Shown here: positions 19,902-29,088 of the stretch, piece by piece
How the letters are laid out: each line of letters starts with the position of its first letter
How positions within the stretch are numbered: the stretch's first letter is position 1
DNA from: Deltaproteobacteria bacterium
Lineage (GTDB): Bacteria > Myxococcota > Kuafuiibacteriia > Kuafuiibacteriales > Kuafuiibacteriaceae
Assembly (NCBI GenBank): GCA_020632995.1
Contig: JACKEN010000001.1
Coordinates: 714,001-778,000, forward strand
Direction of reading: 5' to 3'
DNA length: 64,000 nucleotides
Notes under the pieces: model-generated
The model's input: the letters and a program-made list of their open reading frames with translations, nothing else
Told to the model about the DNA's origin: nothing
Database searches by the model: none
Made by a program: the position numbers and the translations under genes

Positions 19902-19971
19902 GGAGCGGCAGGGGGCGAGCGGCCCAGACCCTGGGCTCGCTCGTAGGGACGTGGGAAGGTGGAGATCGCGG

Positions 19972-20565
19972 ATGAGCAACGAGCCCACGGATAGGGAGCT
20001 GGCCCGGCTGCTGTCGGGCCGGGATGGCCCCTCGGTCCTCGACCGGGAGGCGGTGTTCGAGGGGGTCATGGCCGGCCTGCCGGCACCTCCCCGGCGGCGC
20101 CGCTGGCTGGCCCTGGCCCTGCCGCTGGCCGCCGCGGTGGCGGCGCTCCTGGCGGTCACGGTGCGGCCGCCGCCGGATCAGGCCGGCACCTTCACCCCGC
20201 GCGGGGCTGAGGAGCCGGGCCTGGGCCTGTCCTGCGTCCGTGGCACCGCGCCCGCCGCATGCGGGCCCGGCGCGACGCTCCTGTTGGAGGTGACCCCGGT
20301 CGCGGAACGGACCCACTTCGCCGCGGTGGCGCGCCGGGGCGACGGGAGCCTGCTGTGGCTCCTGCCGGAGGGCGAGCAGCCCTCCGCGCCGCAAGCTGGC
20401 CTGCTCGAGCGGGGCTTCGTCCTGGACGCCTCGGACCTCGAGGTGTTCGGCCTGTTCACCGAGACGCCCCACACCCGGGGTCAGCTCGCCGCCGCGCTCG
20501 AGGGGGGGCTCGAGTCCACTCCCCGCGTGACGGTGGTGCGGCGCCAGCTCCCGGGGGCTCGGTGA
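19972..20565 (+). CDS. Probable membrane anti-sigma factor
   Basis: 197 residues from the ATG at 19972, with GGAG seven bases upstream. A short cytoplasmic part (1-44) is followed by one membrane helix (about 45-64) and a periplasmic domain of about 130 residues that reads like a small beta-rich sensor (LLLEVTPVAERTHFAAVARR, then SLLWLLPEGE). No zinc motif of the ZAS type is present. Calling it an anti-sigma factor rests on position behind the sigma gene and topology, not on homology. Its stop overlaps the GTG start of the caspase-like gene (GTGA, 20562-20565), so the two are translationally coupled. The outer domain resembles DUF4384-like domains found beside caspase genes (from memory). Confidence 0.6.
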   Translation: MSNEPTDRELARLLSGRDGPSVLDREAVFEGVMAGLPAPPRRRRWLALALPLAAAVAALLAVTVRPPPDQAGTFTPRGAEEPGLGLSCVRGTAPAACGPGATLLLEVTPVAERTHFAAVARRGDGSLLWLLPEGEQPSAPQAGLLERGFVLDASDLEVFGLFTETPHTRGQLAAALEGGLESTPRVTVVRRQLPGAR

Positions 20566-22118
20566 GGTTCTCTCTTGCGTGCACCCTCGTGCTCTGCGCG
20601 TGGGCCCTGCCGGCTCAGGCGGGGGCGCGCCGGCCGGGCTACGCGATCATCATCGGGAACAACGCGCCGCCGGCCGAGGACCCCCAGCTCTCGCCGCTCG
20701 GCTTCGCCGACGACGACGCGGTCCGGTACCGAGAGGTGCTGGGGCGGCTGGTGGGGGAGGTGCACCTGTTGACGGTGCTCGACGCACAGACCCAGCGGCA
20801 GAACCCGGGGCTGGCGGCGAGCACCCAGCCCCCGACCCTCGAGGCGCTGCGGGCGGCGGTGGCCAGCGTGCAAGCTGGGTTGCGAGAGGCCCCCGGCCCG
20901 GTCTACCTGGTGTTCAGCGGCCACGGGAGCAGCGACGCCTCGGGGGAGCCGTTCCTGGCGCTGTTGGACCGCGCGCTGACGAGGGCGGTCCTCTTCGAGG
21001 AGATCCTGCCCGCGCTCGATGCGCCCGCGGTGCACCTGATCATCGACGCCTGCAACGCGGGGGCGATGGTCGGGGCCCGGGGCCCGCTGGACGAGGCGGG
21101 GGAGGCGGTGAGCGTCCCGGTCGCGGAGGCCACCCGCGCCGCGGTGGTGGAGCGGCGTAGCCTCGCGCGGTTCCCCAGCGTGGGCGCGATCATCGCGACC
21201 AGCGCGGGGCAACAGGCCCACGAGTGGTCGCGGATCGAGGCGGGGGTGTTCACCCACGAGCTCCTCTCGGGCCTGCTGGGGCCGGCCGACATCAACGGCG
21301 ACCTGCGGGTCGAGTACTCCGAGGTGCAGGCCTTCGTGGGGGCGTCCAACAGCCGGATCACCGACCCCCGCGCTCGGCCCGACGTGCAGGCCATCCCGCC
21401 CGCCCGGGACCACCGGATGCCCCTGGTGGCCCTCGACGCGCTGCCCGGACCCTTCCTGCGCGGCAAGGTGGGGCGCCTCGGGCACTTCTTCATCGAGCTG
21501 GCGGGGGGGCGTCGGTACCTCGACGCGAACCTGGGCGCGGGGCAGGTGGCCACCATCCTGCTCCCGTGGGAGCGGCAGGCCTACTTGCGCACGTCGGACG
21601 GTGAGGCGGAGCTCCCGCCCTCGGACGGCGGGGTGGTGGACCTCGATGACCTGAGCTTTCGCACCGTGCGCCTGGCGTCGCGCGGGAGCCTGGACACCGC
21701 GCTGCGTCAGGAGCTCTTCGCCGCGCCCTACGACATGGCCTACTACCGGGGGTTCGTGGACAGCCGCGCGCTCGTGCCGGTGGACCTCGCGGTGGAGGCG
21801 GTGGACCCGCTCGCGCTGCGCTGGACGTGGAAGGAGAAGGCGGCGGTGGGGCTGTGGTCGGCGTCCGCCGCCGCGGTGGTGTCGGCGATCGTCACCGGGA
21901 TCGCCGCGGCGCACACGAAGGCGCAGTTCGAAGAGACCACCTTGCAGCAGCCGGCGATGGAGCTCGCGGCGCGCTATGATCGCCTGAGGGTGGCGACCTG
22001 GGTGGGCGCCGCGGTGGCGGCGGCGGCGGCGGGCGGTGGTACGGCGCTCTGGATCAGCGCCAGGCCCTCGAACGACGAGGGGCCGGGCGCGGTGGTGGGG
22101 ATCTCTGGGAAATTCTGA
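20562..22118 (+). CDS. Secreted caspase-like (C14) peptidase
   Basis: 518 residues from a GTG overlapping the upstream stop by four bases. A signal peptide (about 1-20) precedes a caspase/metacaspase fold: YAIIIGNN opens the first strand, the catalytic His is H121 in FSGHGSSD and the catalytic Cys is C164 in IIDACNAGA. Two hydrophobic segments lie near the C-terminus (about 425-445 and 480-503), so the enzyme is probably tethered in the inner membrane facing the periplasm. Caspase-like enzymes cleave after Arg/Lys or Asp. A natural hypothesis is that it cuts the periplasmic part of the anti-sigma protein encoded just before it. Confidence 0.8.
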   Translation: MRFSLACTLVLCAWALPAQAGARRPGYAIIIGNNAPPAEDPQLSPLGFADDDAVRYREVLGRLVGEVHLLTVLDAQTQRQNPGLAASTQPPTLEALRAAVASVQAGLREAPGPVYLVFSGHGSSDASGEPFLALLDRALTRAVLFEEILPALDAPAVHLIIDACNAGAMVGARGPLDEAGEAVSVPVAEATRAAVVERRSLARFPSVGAIIATSAGQQAHEWSRIEAGVFTHELLSGLLGPADINGDLRVEYSEVQAFVGASNSRITDPRARPDVQAIPPARDHRMPLVALDALPGPFLRGKVGRLGHFFIELAGGRRYLDANLGAGQVATILLPWERQAYLRTSDGEAELPPSDGGVVDLDDLSFRTVRLASRGSLDTALRQELFAAPYDMAYYRGFVDSRALVPVDLAVEAVDPLALRWTWKEKAAVGLWSASAAAVVSAIVTGIAAAHTKAQFEETTLQQPAMELAARYDRLRVATWVGAAVAAAAAGGGTALWISARPSNDEGPGAVVGISGKF

Positions 22119-22161
22119 GGAGCGAGCGGCCCAGCCCGGTGGCGCGCACGTAGGAGGTGGC

Positions 22162-25100
22162 ATGAACCGAAGCAGCGAGCTCCTGACTCGACTCACACCG
22201 CTGGCCCTGGTCCTGGCGGCGGGCTGTGGCGGCCTGGATCCCGCCCCGAAGACATCCTGCATGGTGCCCGCCGACTGCAGCGCAGGCTACGCGTGCGTCA
22301 GCTTCACGTGCGAGCCGGGCACCGACAGCGACACCGACGGCGACGGGCTCTTCGACGCGGACGAGATGGCGGGCTGGGAGATCGTGGTGGACGAGCAGGG
22401 GTTCGGCCTCGCGGCGGGGGCGGACCTGGTGACCCGCCGCAAGGTGACCAGCAATCCGCAGGCGGCGGACTCCGACGGGGACGGCCTCACGGACCTCGAG
22501 GAGTTCACCGAGCGCAGCGACCCGCGGCGGGCCGACACCGACGGCGACGGCCTCACCGACGGGGACGAGAAGCACCGCTGGCACTCCAACCTGACCACGG
22601 TGGACTCCGACGGGGACTCGCGCGACGCGTCGGGCAACGCGGTGCCGCTGCCCGCGCTCTTCGACGGGGCAGAGCTGAAGGCGGGGACCTCGCCCACCCT
22701 GGCCGACACCGATGGGGACGGCAAGACCGACCTCGAGGAGCGGGACGCGGCGAACCGCGACCCGCGGGTGGCGGAGATCCCGCAGGTCGACTTGCAGACC
22801 GAGGGTGACCTCACGGTGCAGATGAACGTGACCTACGAGGACTCGAACGGCACCTCGACCACCTACGGGAACGAGTACAGCACCACGAACACCAACCGGC
22901 GCTCGCGCTCGGACATGGAGAGCACCGCGGTGACGATGGCGGCGTCCCAGGGCGGCGTGGGCTTCTTCGACGACCTGGAGTTCACGAAGGAGGGCGCGAT
23001 CTCCTTCTTCGGCGGCCAGGCCCTGGAGCTCGGCCGGCAGGGGGTCTGTCAGCTGGTGGGCAACGGCGGGGTGGTCTTCGACAAGGAGGATCCGAACATC
23101 CTGGAGCAGGCGGTGAACTTCCTCGGGGGCCTGGCGACGGACATCTTCGAGGGTGCGAACCTCGGCGGCACCGGGGTGTGTGACGAGCCCTCGCCCGAGA
23201 CCACCAACACCACCTCCACCACCTTGACCACCGAGTCCGAGCAGTCCGCCACCGACAGCTACTCCGAGTACCGGACCGACAGCCAGACCCGCACCGAGAC
23301 GGCGGCGGACGGCACGGTGAGCATCGCGTTCCGGCTCCGGAACGTGGGCATCTCGACCTTCGAGCTCGTCAACCCGTCCGTCACCATGATGCAGTGGACG
23401 CCTTCGCCGGTGGCCACCGCGGATCAAGGCGCGGGGGCGTTCCGCACCCTGGCGACCCTCAGGCCGATCGACGGCGGGCAGCTCGACGCGAACGGCAACC
23501 GGACCTTCACCCTGGGCCCGAACCAGGACGCGCTGGTGCAGATGGAGAACCGCGAGGTGAACCCGGACTTCATCAAGGCGTTCCTCGCCCGGCCGCAGGC
23601 GATCTTCTTCAGCCCGGCCCAGTTCGCGCTGAACGATCGGGACGGGGTCGACTTCCAGTTCCTCACCGAGGAGACCTTCGCGCGGACCGCCACCCTGGTG
23701 ATCGACGACGGCCGCTCACCGATCTACCGACGCCAGATCGCCACCAACGTGGAGCGCACCGAGGACGGCGAGCTGGCCGGGGTGCCGATGGGCACCGTGC
23801 TGCGCGACATCCTGGAGGTCCCCTTCACCACCACGACGGCGGCGCGCACCAACGACGCGGGAGAGACGGTGATGGTGGCGGTGCTGGACTCGCTCGGGGG
23901 CCTGGCCAACGCGCGTGCGGCGGACCGCGGCGATCCCGCCAACGGCGTGTCGGGCGACAGCGAGGCGCTGTGGGTGGTCTACGTGAAGCGGCGCGCCCAA
24001 GCGCAGGCGGACCTGCCGTTCGAGGAGCTCCGCCTGTTCCCGGGGGACGAGGTGCGCCTGGTCTACGTGCGCGACCACGACGGCGACGGGCTGATGGAGC
24101 GCGAGGAGGCGGTCCTAGGCAGCAGCGACGACGACCCGGACAGCGACGACGATGGGCTCACCGACTTCCAGGAGACGAAGGTGGGTTGGGACGTCCAGAT
24201 CGCCTACCTGAGGGGCGGGAGCGCGCGGACCGTGACCTACCGCGTGACCTCGAACCCAACCCGGGCGGACAGCGACGGCGACGGCCTCTCGGACCTCGAG
24301 GAGAAGGCCATGGGCACCGACCCCAACAACCCGGACACCGACGATGACGGCCTCGGTGACCGCTGTGAGGTGAAGCCGCTCGACGCGGACGACACCGAGG
24401 ACAACTTCACTTGCCGACCGGTGGCGGTGGCGGTGTACGTCACGAAGGAGCAGCGGCGCGCGGTGGACGTGCTCTCGGTGGGCCCGGGCGCGGCGCTCTC
24501 GGTCCGCGCCAGCTCACCCGTGGCGACCGGCGACAGCCAGACGGCGGAGGTGGCGATAACTCCGGACCTGCGGCACGCGTACGTCACCAAGGGCCGAAAC
24601 GGCGGGGTCCCGGTCACCGCGTTCGATGTCGATCCGAGCAGCGGTGATCTCACCCGCAACCCGTACACCCAGCTGACCACCGGCGGGTCACTCCAGAACT
24701 GGCGCGCGGTGGTGGCCGACCCCCAGGGACAGTTCGTGTTCGCGGCGGACGAGGGGCCCGACTCGCAGCGCGTGTACTCGTACCTCATCAACGGCGACCC
24801 GGAGGACGGCAGGCTCACCTTCATCGCGAACGTGAGCGACATCTCCTCCCCCTCGAAGCTGGCGGTGGACCCCATGGGCCGCTACCTCTACGTGCTCGGC
24901 CAGGGGCGCGACGTCGGCATCTACCGCATCAACCGGGACCCGGGCGCCCCGCAGCCGCTCGGGGCCTTGATCCTCGTGGACGAGCTCACGTTGCCGGCCT
25001 ACACCTTGGACATGGTGATCGGCCCGCTGGGCCAGTACCTCTACTTCGTGGGCCAGGACTCGACCCTCGGGCCTCAGCTGATGGCCTACACCATCGACGA

Positions 25101-25470
25101 CACCGATGGGACGCTCGCTCGAGTTGCGGGGGACTTCACGCCGGTCGCGTATCCGAAGCACATCGCGGTGGATCCCGATCGCCGCTTCCTGTGGGTGCAG
25201 ACCGCGGCCGAGGTCTTCACCTACGTCATCACGCCGAACACCGGCACCCTCGGGCTCATCGACGCGGACGGCGACCCGATCAACGGCCCCACCGGCTTCC
25301 CGGTGGCGGGGGCGACGGATCTCGCGGTGACCCCGGACGGCCAGCACATGTTCGTGACCGGGAGCGCCACCCACACCTTGAACGTGCAGCCGGACGGCCT
25401 GCTGACCGAGACCGCGCCTTCGGTGGCCATCGACGGCGACCACGTCACGGTCTTCTCGCGCCTGCCCTGA
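22162..25470 (+). CDS. Large lipoprotein with TSP3 repeats and beta-propeller
   Basis: 1102 residues from the ATG at 22162, with AGGAGG four bases upstream. A lipoprotein signal ends at C22 (LAAGC). Thrombospondin type-3 Ca-binding repeats (DSDGDGLTDLEE type) occur in two blocks (about 53-215 and 639-745). Between them lies a Thr/Ser-rich, beta-like region of about 420 residues that I do not recognise. The C-terminus (about 755-1102) is a seven-bladed propeller of the 6-phosphogluconolactonase-like kind, with repeats such as HIAVDPDRRFLWV and DLAVTPDGQHMFV. It is exported and probably surface-exposed. It follows the caspase gene by 43 bases and is likely the last gene of the sigma operon. Confidence 0.75.
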   Translation: MNRSSELLTRLTPLALVLAAGCGGLDPAPKTSCMVPADCSAGYACVSFTCEPGTDSDTDGDGLFDADEMAGWEIVVDEQGFGLAAGADLVTRRKVTSNPQAADSDGDGLTDLEEFTERSDPRRADTDGDGLTDGDEKHRWHSNLTTVDSDGDSRDASGNAVPLPALFDGAELKAGTSPTLADTDGDGKTDLEERDAANRDPRVAEIPQVDLQTEGDLTVQMNVTYEDSNGTSTTYGNEYSTTNTNRRSRSDMESTAVTMAASQGGVGFFDDLEFTKEGAISFFGGQALELGRQGVCQLVGNGGVVFDKEDPNILEQAVNFLGGLATDIFEGANLGGTGVCDEPSPETTNTTSTTLTTESEQSATDSYSEYRTDSQTRTETAADGTVSIAFRLRNVGISTFELVNPSVTMMQWTPSPVATADQGAGAFRTLATLRPIDGGQLDANGNRTFTLGPNQDALVQMENREVNPDFIKAFLARPQAIFFSPAQFALNDRDGVDFQFLTEETFARTATLVIDDGRSPIYRRQIATNVERTEDGELAGVPMGTVLRDILEVPFTTTTAARTNDAGETVMVAVLDSLGGLANARAADRGDPANGVSGDSEALWVVYVKRRAQAQADLPFEELRLFPGDEVRLVYVRDHDGDGLMEREEAVLGSSDDDPDSDDDGLTDFQETKVGWDVQIAYLRGGSARTVTYRVTSNPTRADSDGDGLSDLEEKAMGTDPNNPDTDDDGLGDRCEVKPLDADDTEDNFTCRPVAVAVYVTKEQRRAVDVLSVGPGAALSVRASSPVATGDSQTAEVAITPDLRHAYVTKGRNGGVPVTAFDVDPSSGDLTRNPYTQLTTGGSLQNWRAVVADPQGQFVFAADEGPDSQRVYSYLINGDPEDGRLTFIANVSDISSPSKLAVDPMGRYLYVLGQGRDVGIYRINRDPGAPQPLGALILVDELTLPAYTLDMVIGPLGQYLYFVGQDSTLGPQLMAYTIDDTDGTLARVAGDFTPVAYPKHIAVDPDRRFLWVQTAAEVFTYVITPNTGTLGLIDADGDPINGPTGFPVAGATDLAVTPDGQHMFVTGSATHTLNVQPDGLLTETAPSVAIDGDHVTVFSRLP

Positions 25471-25519
25471 CCGCCCGCCTCCGTTGCCAGCCCGTTCCCG
25501 ATCTGGGATCAAGCGGGCC

Positions 25520-28500
25520 ATGCATCGCACCCGCTCTCTCGTCCCGTGGGCCTCGGCGGTCCTGCTGAGCGCGACCTCCTGCGCCACCACCCCGAAGCCG
25601 CCCGAGGCCGCGCCAGCCGCACCGCCCAAGGTCGCCGCAGGCCAGCCTGCGCCCGCCGCCGCCCCCGCGAGCGGTGACGAGAAGAAGAAGCCGGAGTGGA
25701 AGGTCACCGAGCCCCCGGGGGAGTGGGGCTGGCACGACGTGGCGATCGACACCGCGGAGGGCTCCTGGATGAGCCTCGACGTGGCCCCTGACGGCTCGGC
25801 CATCGTGTTCGACCTGCTCGGCGACCTCTACGAGGTGCCGATGACCGGCGGCGACGCCAAGGCCCTCCGGAGCGGCCTCGCCTGGCACCAGCAGCCCCGC
25901 TACAGCCCCGACGGGCGCAAGATCGCCTTCACGAGCGACGAGGGGGCGGGCGACAACCTGTGGGTGATGAACCGCGACGGCTCCGACGCCGCCGCGGTGA
26001 GCAAGGAGTCCTTCCGGCTGGTGAACAACCCGGCGTGGGAGCCGTCGGGGCAGTACCTGGTGGGCAAGAAGCACTTCACGAGCAAGCGCTCCCTCGGGGC
26101 GGGGGAGATGTGGCTCTACCACGTGACGGGCGGGGAGGGCGTGCAGATGACCGCGCGCCCCAACGAGCAGAAGGACGTGAACGACCCCGCCTTCAGCCCG
26201 GACGGGCGCTACCTGTACTTCGATCGCGACGCCACCCCGGGGCGCTTCTTCGAGTACAACAAGGACTCGTCCAAGCAGATCTACGTCATCGAGCGCCTCG
26301 ATCGCGAGACGGGCGAGGTCACCCAGGTCACCGGCGGCCCCGGCGGCGCGGCGCGGCCCACGCCCTCGCCCGACGGCAAGCACCTCGCCTTCGTGCGGCG
26401 GGTCGACTACGCGACCACCCTCTTCGTGCGCGACCTCGAGACGGGGGCAGAGCGGCCCCTCTTCGGGGGCATGGAGCGCGACAACCAGGAGGTCTGGGCG
26501 CTCCACGGGGTGTACCCGGGCATGGCCTGGACCCCCGACAGCAAGGCGATCGTGTTCTGGGCGAAGGGTGGCTTGCACAAGATCGACGTGGCGACGGCGG
26601 CGGTGAGCGCCATCCCGTTCCGGGTGAAGACCACGAAGAAGGTGGCCAAGGTGGTGCGCTCCTCGCGCCCGGTGGCGCCGGAGCGCTTCGACGTGAAGAT
26701 GCTCCGCTCGGTGGCGGTCTCGCCCGCGGGGGACATGGTGGCCTACGTGGCGCTGGGCCACGTCTGGGTGCGGCCCCTGCCCGAGGGGCAGCCCCGGCGG
26801 CTCACCCAGGACGAGGCGCGCTTCGAGCACGACCCCGCGTTCAGCCGCGACGGCAAGAGCGTGGTCTTCGCGACCTGGAGTGACCGCGACCTGGGCGACC
26901 TCCGCATCGCGCCGGTGGCGGGGGGCAAGGCCAGGGTCATCACCCGCACCCCGGGCCACTTCATCCGCCCGAAGTTCAGCCCCGACGGGGCCTGGGTGGT
27001 GTTCGAGAAGGTGGCGGGCGGTTACCTGAGGGACGCGCGCTACAGCGACGAGCCGGGCATCTACCGGGTGGCCTCCGCAGGCGGTCCTGCCGAGCGGGTG
27101 GCCCAGAACGGGGTCGAGCCCCACTTCGGGGCGCGGGGCGATCGGCTCTACTTCATGCGCTCGAAGGGCGAGGAGACCAAGGACACCCGGACCCTGGTGG
27201 CCTATGACCTGGTGAAGAAGACCGAGCGCGAGCTGTACACGAGCGAGAGCGCCCAGGCGCTCCTCGTGTCCCCGGACGGTCGGTGGCTGGCCTTCCGTGA
27301 CGGCTTCAACGTCTACGTGACCCCGCTCGTCGAGACCGGGCGCACCGTGAGCCTGGCCCCCGAGGGCAAGGGCCTGCCGGTGGCCAAGGTCACCAAGGAG
27401 GCGGGGGCCTCGCTGTCGTGGGCGGGGGACAGCCGCGCCCTGTACTGGAACCTCGGGCCGGAGCTCTTCACCCGGCCCCTCACCGACGCATTCGCGTTCC
27501 TGGACGGCGCGCCGAAGGAGCTCCCCGAGCCGCCGGCCACCGGGATGCAAGTCGGCTTTCAGGCCCAGACCGACGTGCCGAGCGGGGTCATCGCGCTCAC
27601 CGGGGCGCGCGTGATCACCATGAAGGGCGACGAGGTGATCGAGAACGGCACCGTGCTGATCACCGGCAACCGCATCACCGCGGTCGGCCCGGCCGGGAAG
27701 GTGAGCATCCCCAAGGGGGCCAAGGTGGTGGACGTGGCGGGGAAGACCATCATCCCCGGGCTCATCGACGCCCACGCGCACGGGGCGCAGGGCACCGACG
27801 GCATCATCCCTCAGCACAACTGGGGGCAGTACGCGAACCTCGCCTTCGGGGTCACCACCATCCACGACCCCTCGAACGACACCGAGGAGGTCTTCTCGGC
27901 GAGCGAGCTGCAGAAGGCGGGCATGATCCGCGCCCCGCGCATCTTCTCGACCGGCACCATCCTCTACGGGGCGGCCGGCGCGGACTACAAGTCGAAGGTC
28001 GAGAGCCTCGACGACGCGCTCTTTCACCTGAAGCGCATGAAGGCGGTGGGCGCCTTCAGCGTGAAGTCCTACAACCAGCCCCGCCGCGATCAGCGCCAGA
28101 TGGTCCTGGAGGCGGCGCGGCAGCTCGACATGCTCGTGGTGCCCGAAGGTGGCGCGACCTACATGCACAACATGACGATGGTGGTGGACGGCCACACCAC
28201 GGTCGAGCACAACATCCCGCTCGAGACCCTCTACGACGACGTCATGCAGCTGTGGTCGGCAAGCGAGGTTGCGAGCACCCCGACCCTGGTGGTGGCCTAC
28301 GGCGGCATCAGCGGTGAGTTCTACTGGTACCAGCACACCGACGTGTGGCGGAACGCGCACCTCACCCGCTTCGTCCCCCACTACGTGGTCGACCCGCGCT
28401 CTCGCCGCCGCCAGAAGGCGCCCGAGGGCGACTACAACCACGTCGCGATCGCGAAGAACCTGAAGAAGCTGGTGGACCACGGCCGCCTCGTGAACACCGG

Positions 28501-28909
28501 CGCCCACGGCCAGATGGCCGGCCTGGGCGAGCACTGGGAGCTGTGGATGTTCGTGCAAGGCGGCATGACGCCGCACGAGGCCCTGCGGGCCGCCACCATG
28601 AGCCCGGCCACCACCCTCGGCATGGCGGCCGACCTCGGCTCCCTCGAGGCCGGCAAGCTGGCCGACCTGGTGGTGCTCGACGCGAACCCCCTCGACGACA
28701 TCCGGAAGTCCGAGCAGGTGCGGATGGTGATGGTGAACGGGCGCCTCTTCGACGCCGCGACCCTCGACCAGCTCGGGAACCACCCCGACACCGAGGGCAG
28801 CGCGGCCTTCGGCGACGGGCCCAACAGCCTCGGCATCGGGCGTTGGTGGGGGAGCGCGGGGGCAGAGGCGGCCAGCCATGCGGGCTGCGTGTGCGAGACC
28901 GGTCTCTAG
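25520..28909 (+). CDS. Secreted TolB-propeller amidohydrolase
   Basis: 1129 residues from the ATG at 25520; the N-terminus looks like an export signal ending at a Cys (LLSATSC), so a lipoprotein is possible. Residues 85-660 carry WD40/TolB-like repeats (YSPDGRKIAFTSD, FSPDGRYLYFD, VSPDGRWLAF), predicted to form propellers. The C-terminal third is an amidohydrolase with the metal-binding HxH in IDAHAHG (H752, H754), further His in TIHDPSND, VEHNIPL and NTGAHGQM, and a closing KLADLVVLDANPL motif. Relatives hydrolyse cyclic amides or small peptides; the substrate is unknown. The propeller-amidohydrolase fusion is a known architecture in many bacteria. Confidence 0.85.
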   Translation: MHRTRSLVPWASAVLLSATSCATTPKPPEAAPAAPPKVAAGQPAPAAAPASGDEKKKPEWKVTEPPGEWGWHDVAIDTAEGSWMSLDVAPDGSAIVFDLLGDLYEVPMTGGDAKALRSGLAWHQQPRYSPDGRKIAFTSDEGAGDNLWVMNRDGSDAAAVSKESFRLVNNPAWEPSGQYLVGKKHFTSKRSLGAGEMWLYHVTGGEGVQMTARPNEQKDVNDPAFSPDGRYLYFDRDATPGRFFEYNKDSSKQIYVIERLDRETGEVTQVTGGPGGAARPTPSPDGKHLAFVRRVDYATTLFVRDLETGAERPLFGGMERDNQEVWALHGVYPGMAWTPDSKAIVFWAKGGLHKIDVATAAVSAIPFRVKTTKKVAKVVRSSRPVAPERFDVKMLRSVAVSPAGDMVAYVALGHVWVRPLPEGQPRRLTQDEARFEHDPAFSRDGKSVVFATWSDRDLGDLRIAPVAGGKARVITRTPGHFIRPKFSPDGAWVVFEKVAGGYLRDARYSDEPGIYRVASAGGPAERVAQNGVEPHFGARGDRLYFMRSKGEETKDTRTLVAYDLVKKTERELYTSESAQALLVSPDGRWLAFRDGFNVYVTPLVETGRTVSLAPEGKGLPVAKVTKEAGASLSWAGDSRALYWNLGPELFTRPLTDAFAFLDGAPKELPEPPATGMQVGFQAQTDVPSGVIALTGARVITMKGDEVIENGTVLITGNRITAVGPAGKVSIPKGAKVVDVAGKTIIPGLIDAHAHGAQGTDGIIPQHNWGQYANLAFGVTTIHDPSNDTEEVFSASELQKAGMIRAPRIFSTGTILYGAAGADYKSKVESLDDALFHLKRMKAVGAFSVKSYNQPRRDQRQMVLEAARQLDMLVVPEGGATYMHNMTMVVDGHTTVEHNIPLETLYDDVMQLWSASEVASTPTLVVAYGGISGEFYWYQHTDVWRNAHLTRFVPHYVVDPRSRRRQKAPEGDYNHVAIAKNLKKLVDHGRLVNTGAHGQMAGLGEHWELWMFVQGGMTPHEALRAATMSPATTLGMAADLGSLEAGKLADLVVLDANPLDDIRKSEQVRMVMVNGRLFDAATLDQLGNHPDTEGSAAFGDGPNSLGIGRWWGSAGAEAASHAGCVCETGL

Positions 28910-28927
28910 CTAGGCTGATTGAAGGAG

Positions 28928-29010
28928 TGCCCGGGGAGGGACTTGAACCCACACATCCGTGAAGATAGCGGATTTTGAATCCGCCGCGTCTACCATTCCG
29001 CCACCCGGGC
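28928..29010 (-). tRNA. tRNA-Leu (anticodon CAA)
   Basis: A complete class II tRNA on the minus strand: acceptor stem GCCCGGG/CCCGGGC with discriminator A, D-arm GGCGGAATGGTAGACGC, anticodon stem GCGGA/TCCGC around loop TTCAAAA (anticodon CAA, reading UUG), a long variable arm and a T-arm with GTTCAAGTC. The CCA end is not encoded. Confidence 0.95.
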
Positions 29011-29088
29011 TCGGGTCGGGAGGGGCGTGAACATGCCCAAAGGCCTGCGGAGCGTCAAGCGGCGTATGTCGCGCCGCGCGGGCTGGAC

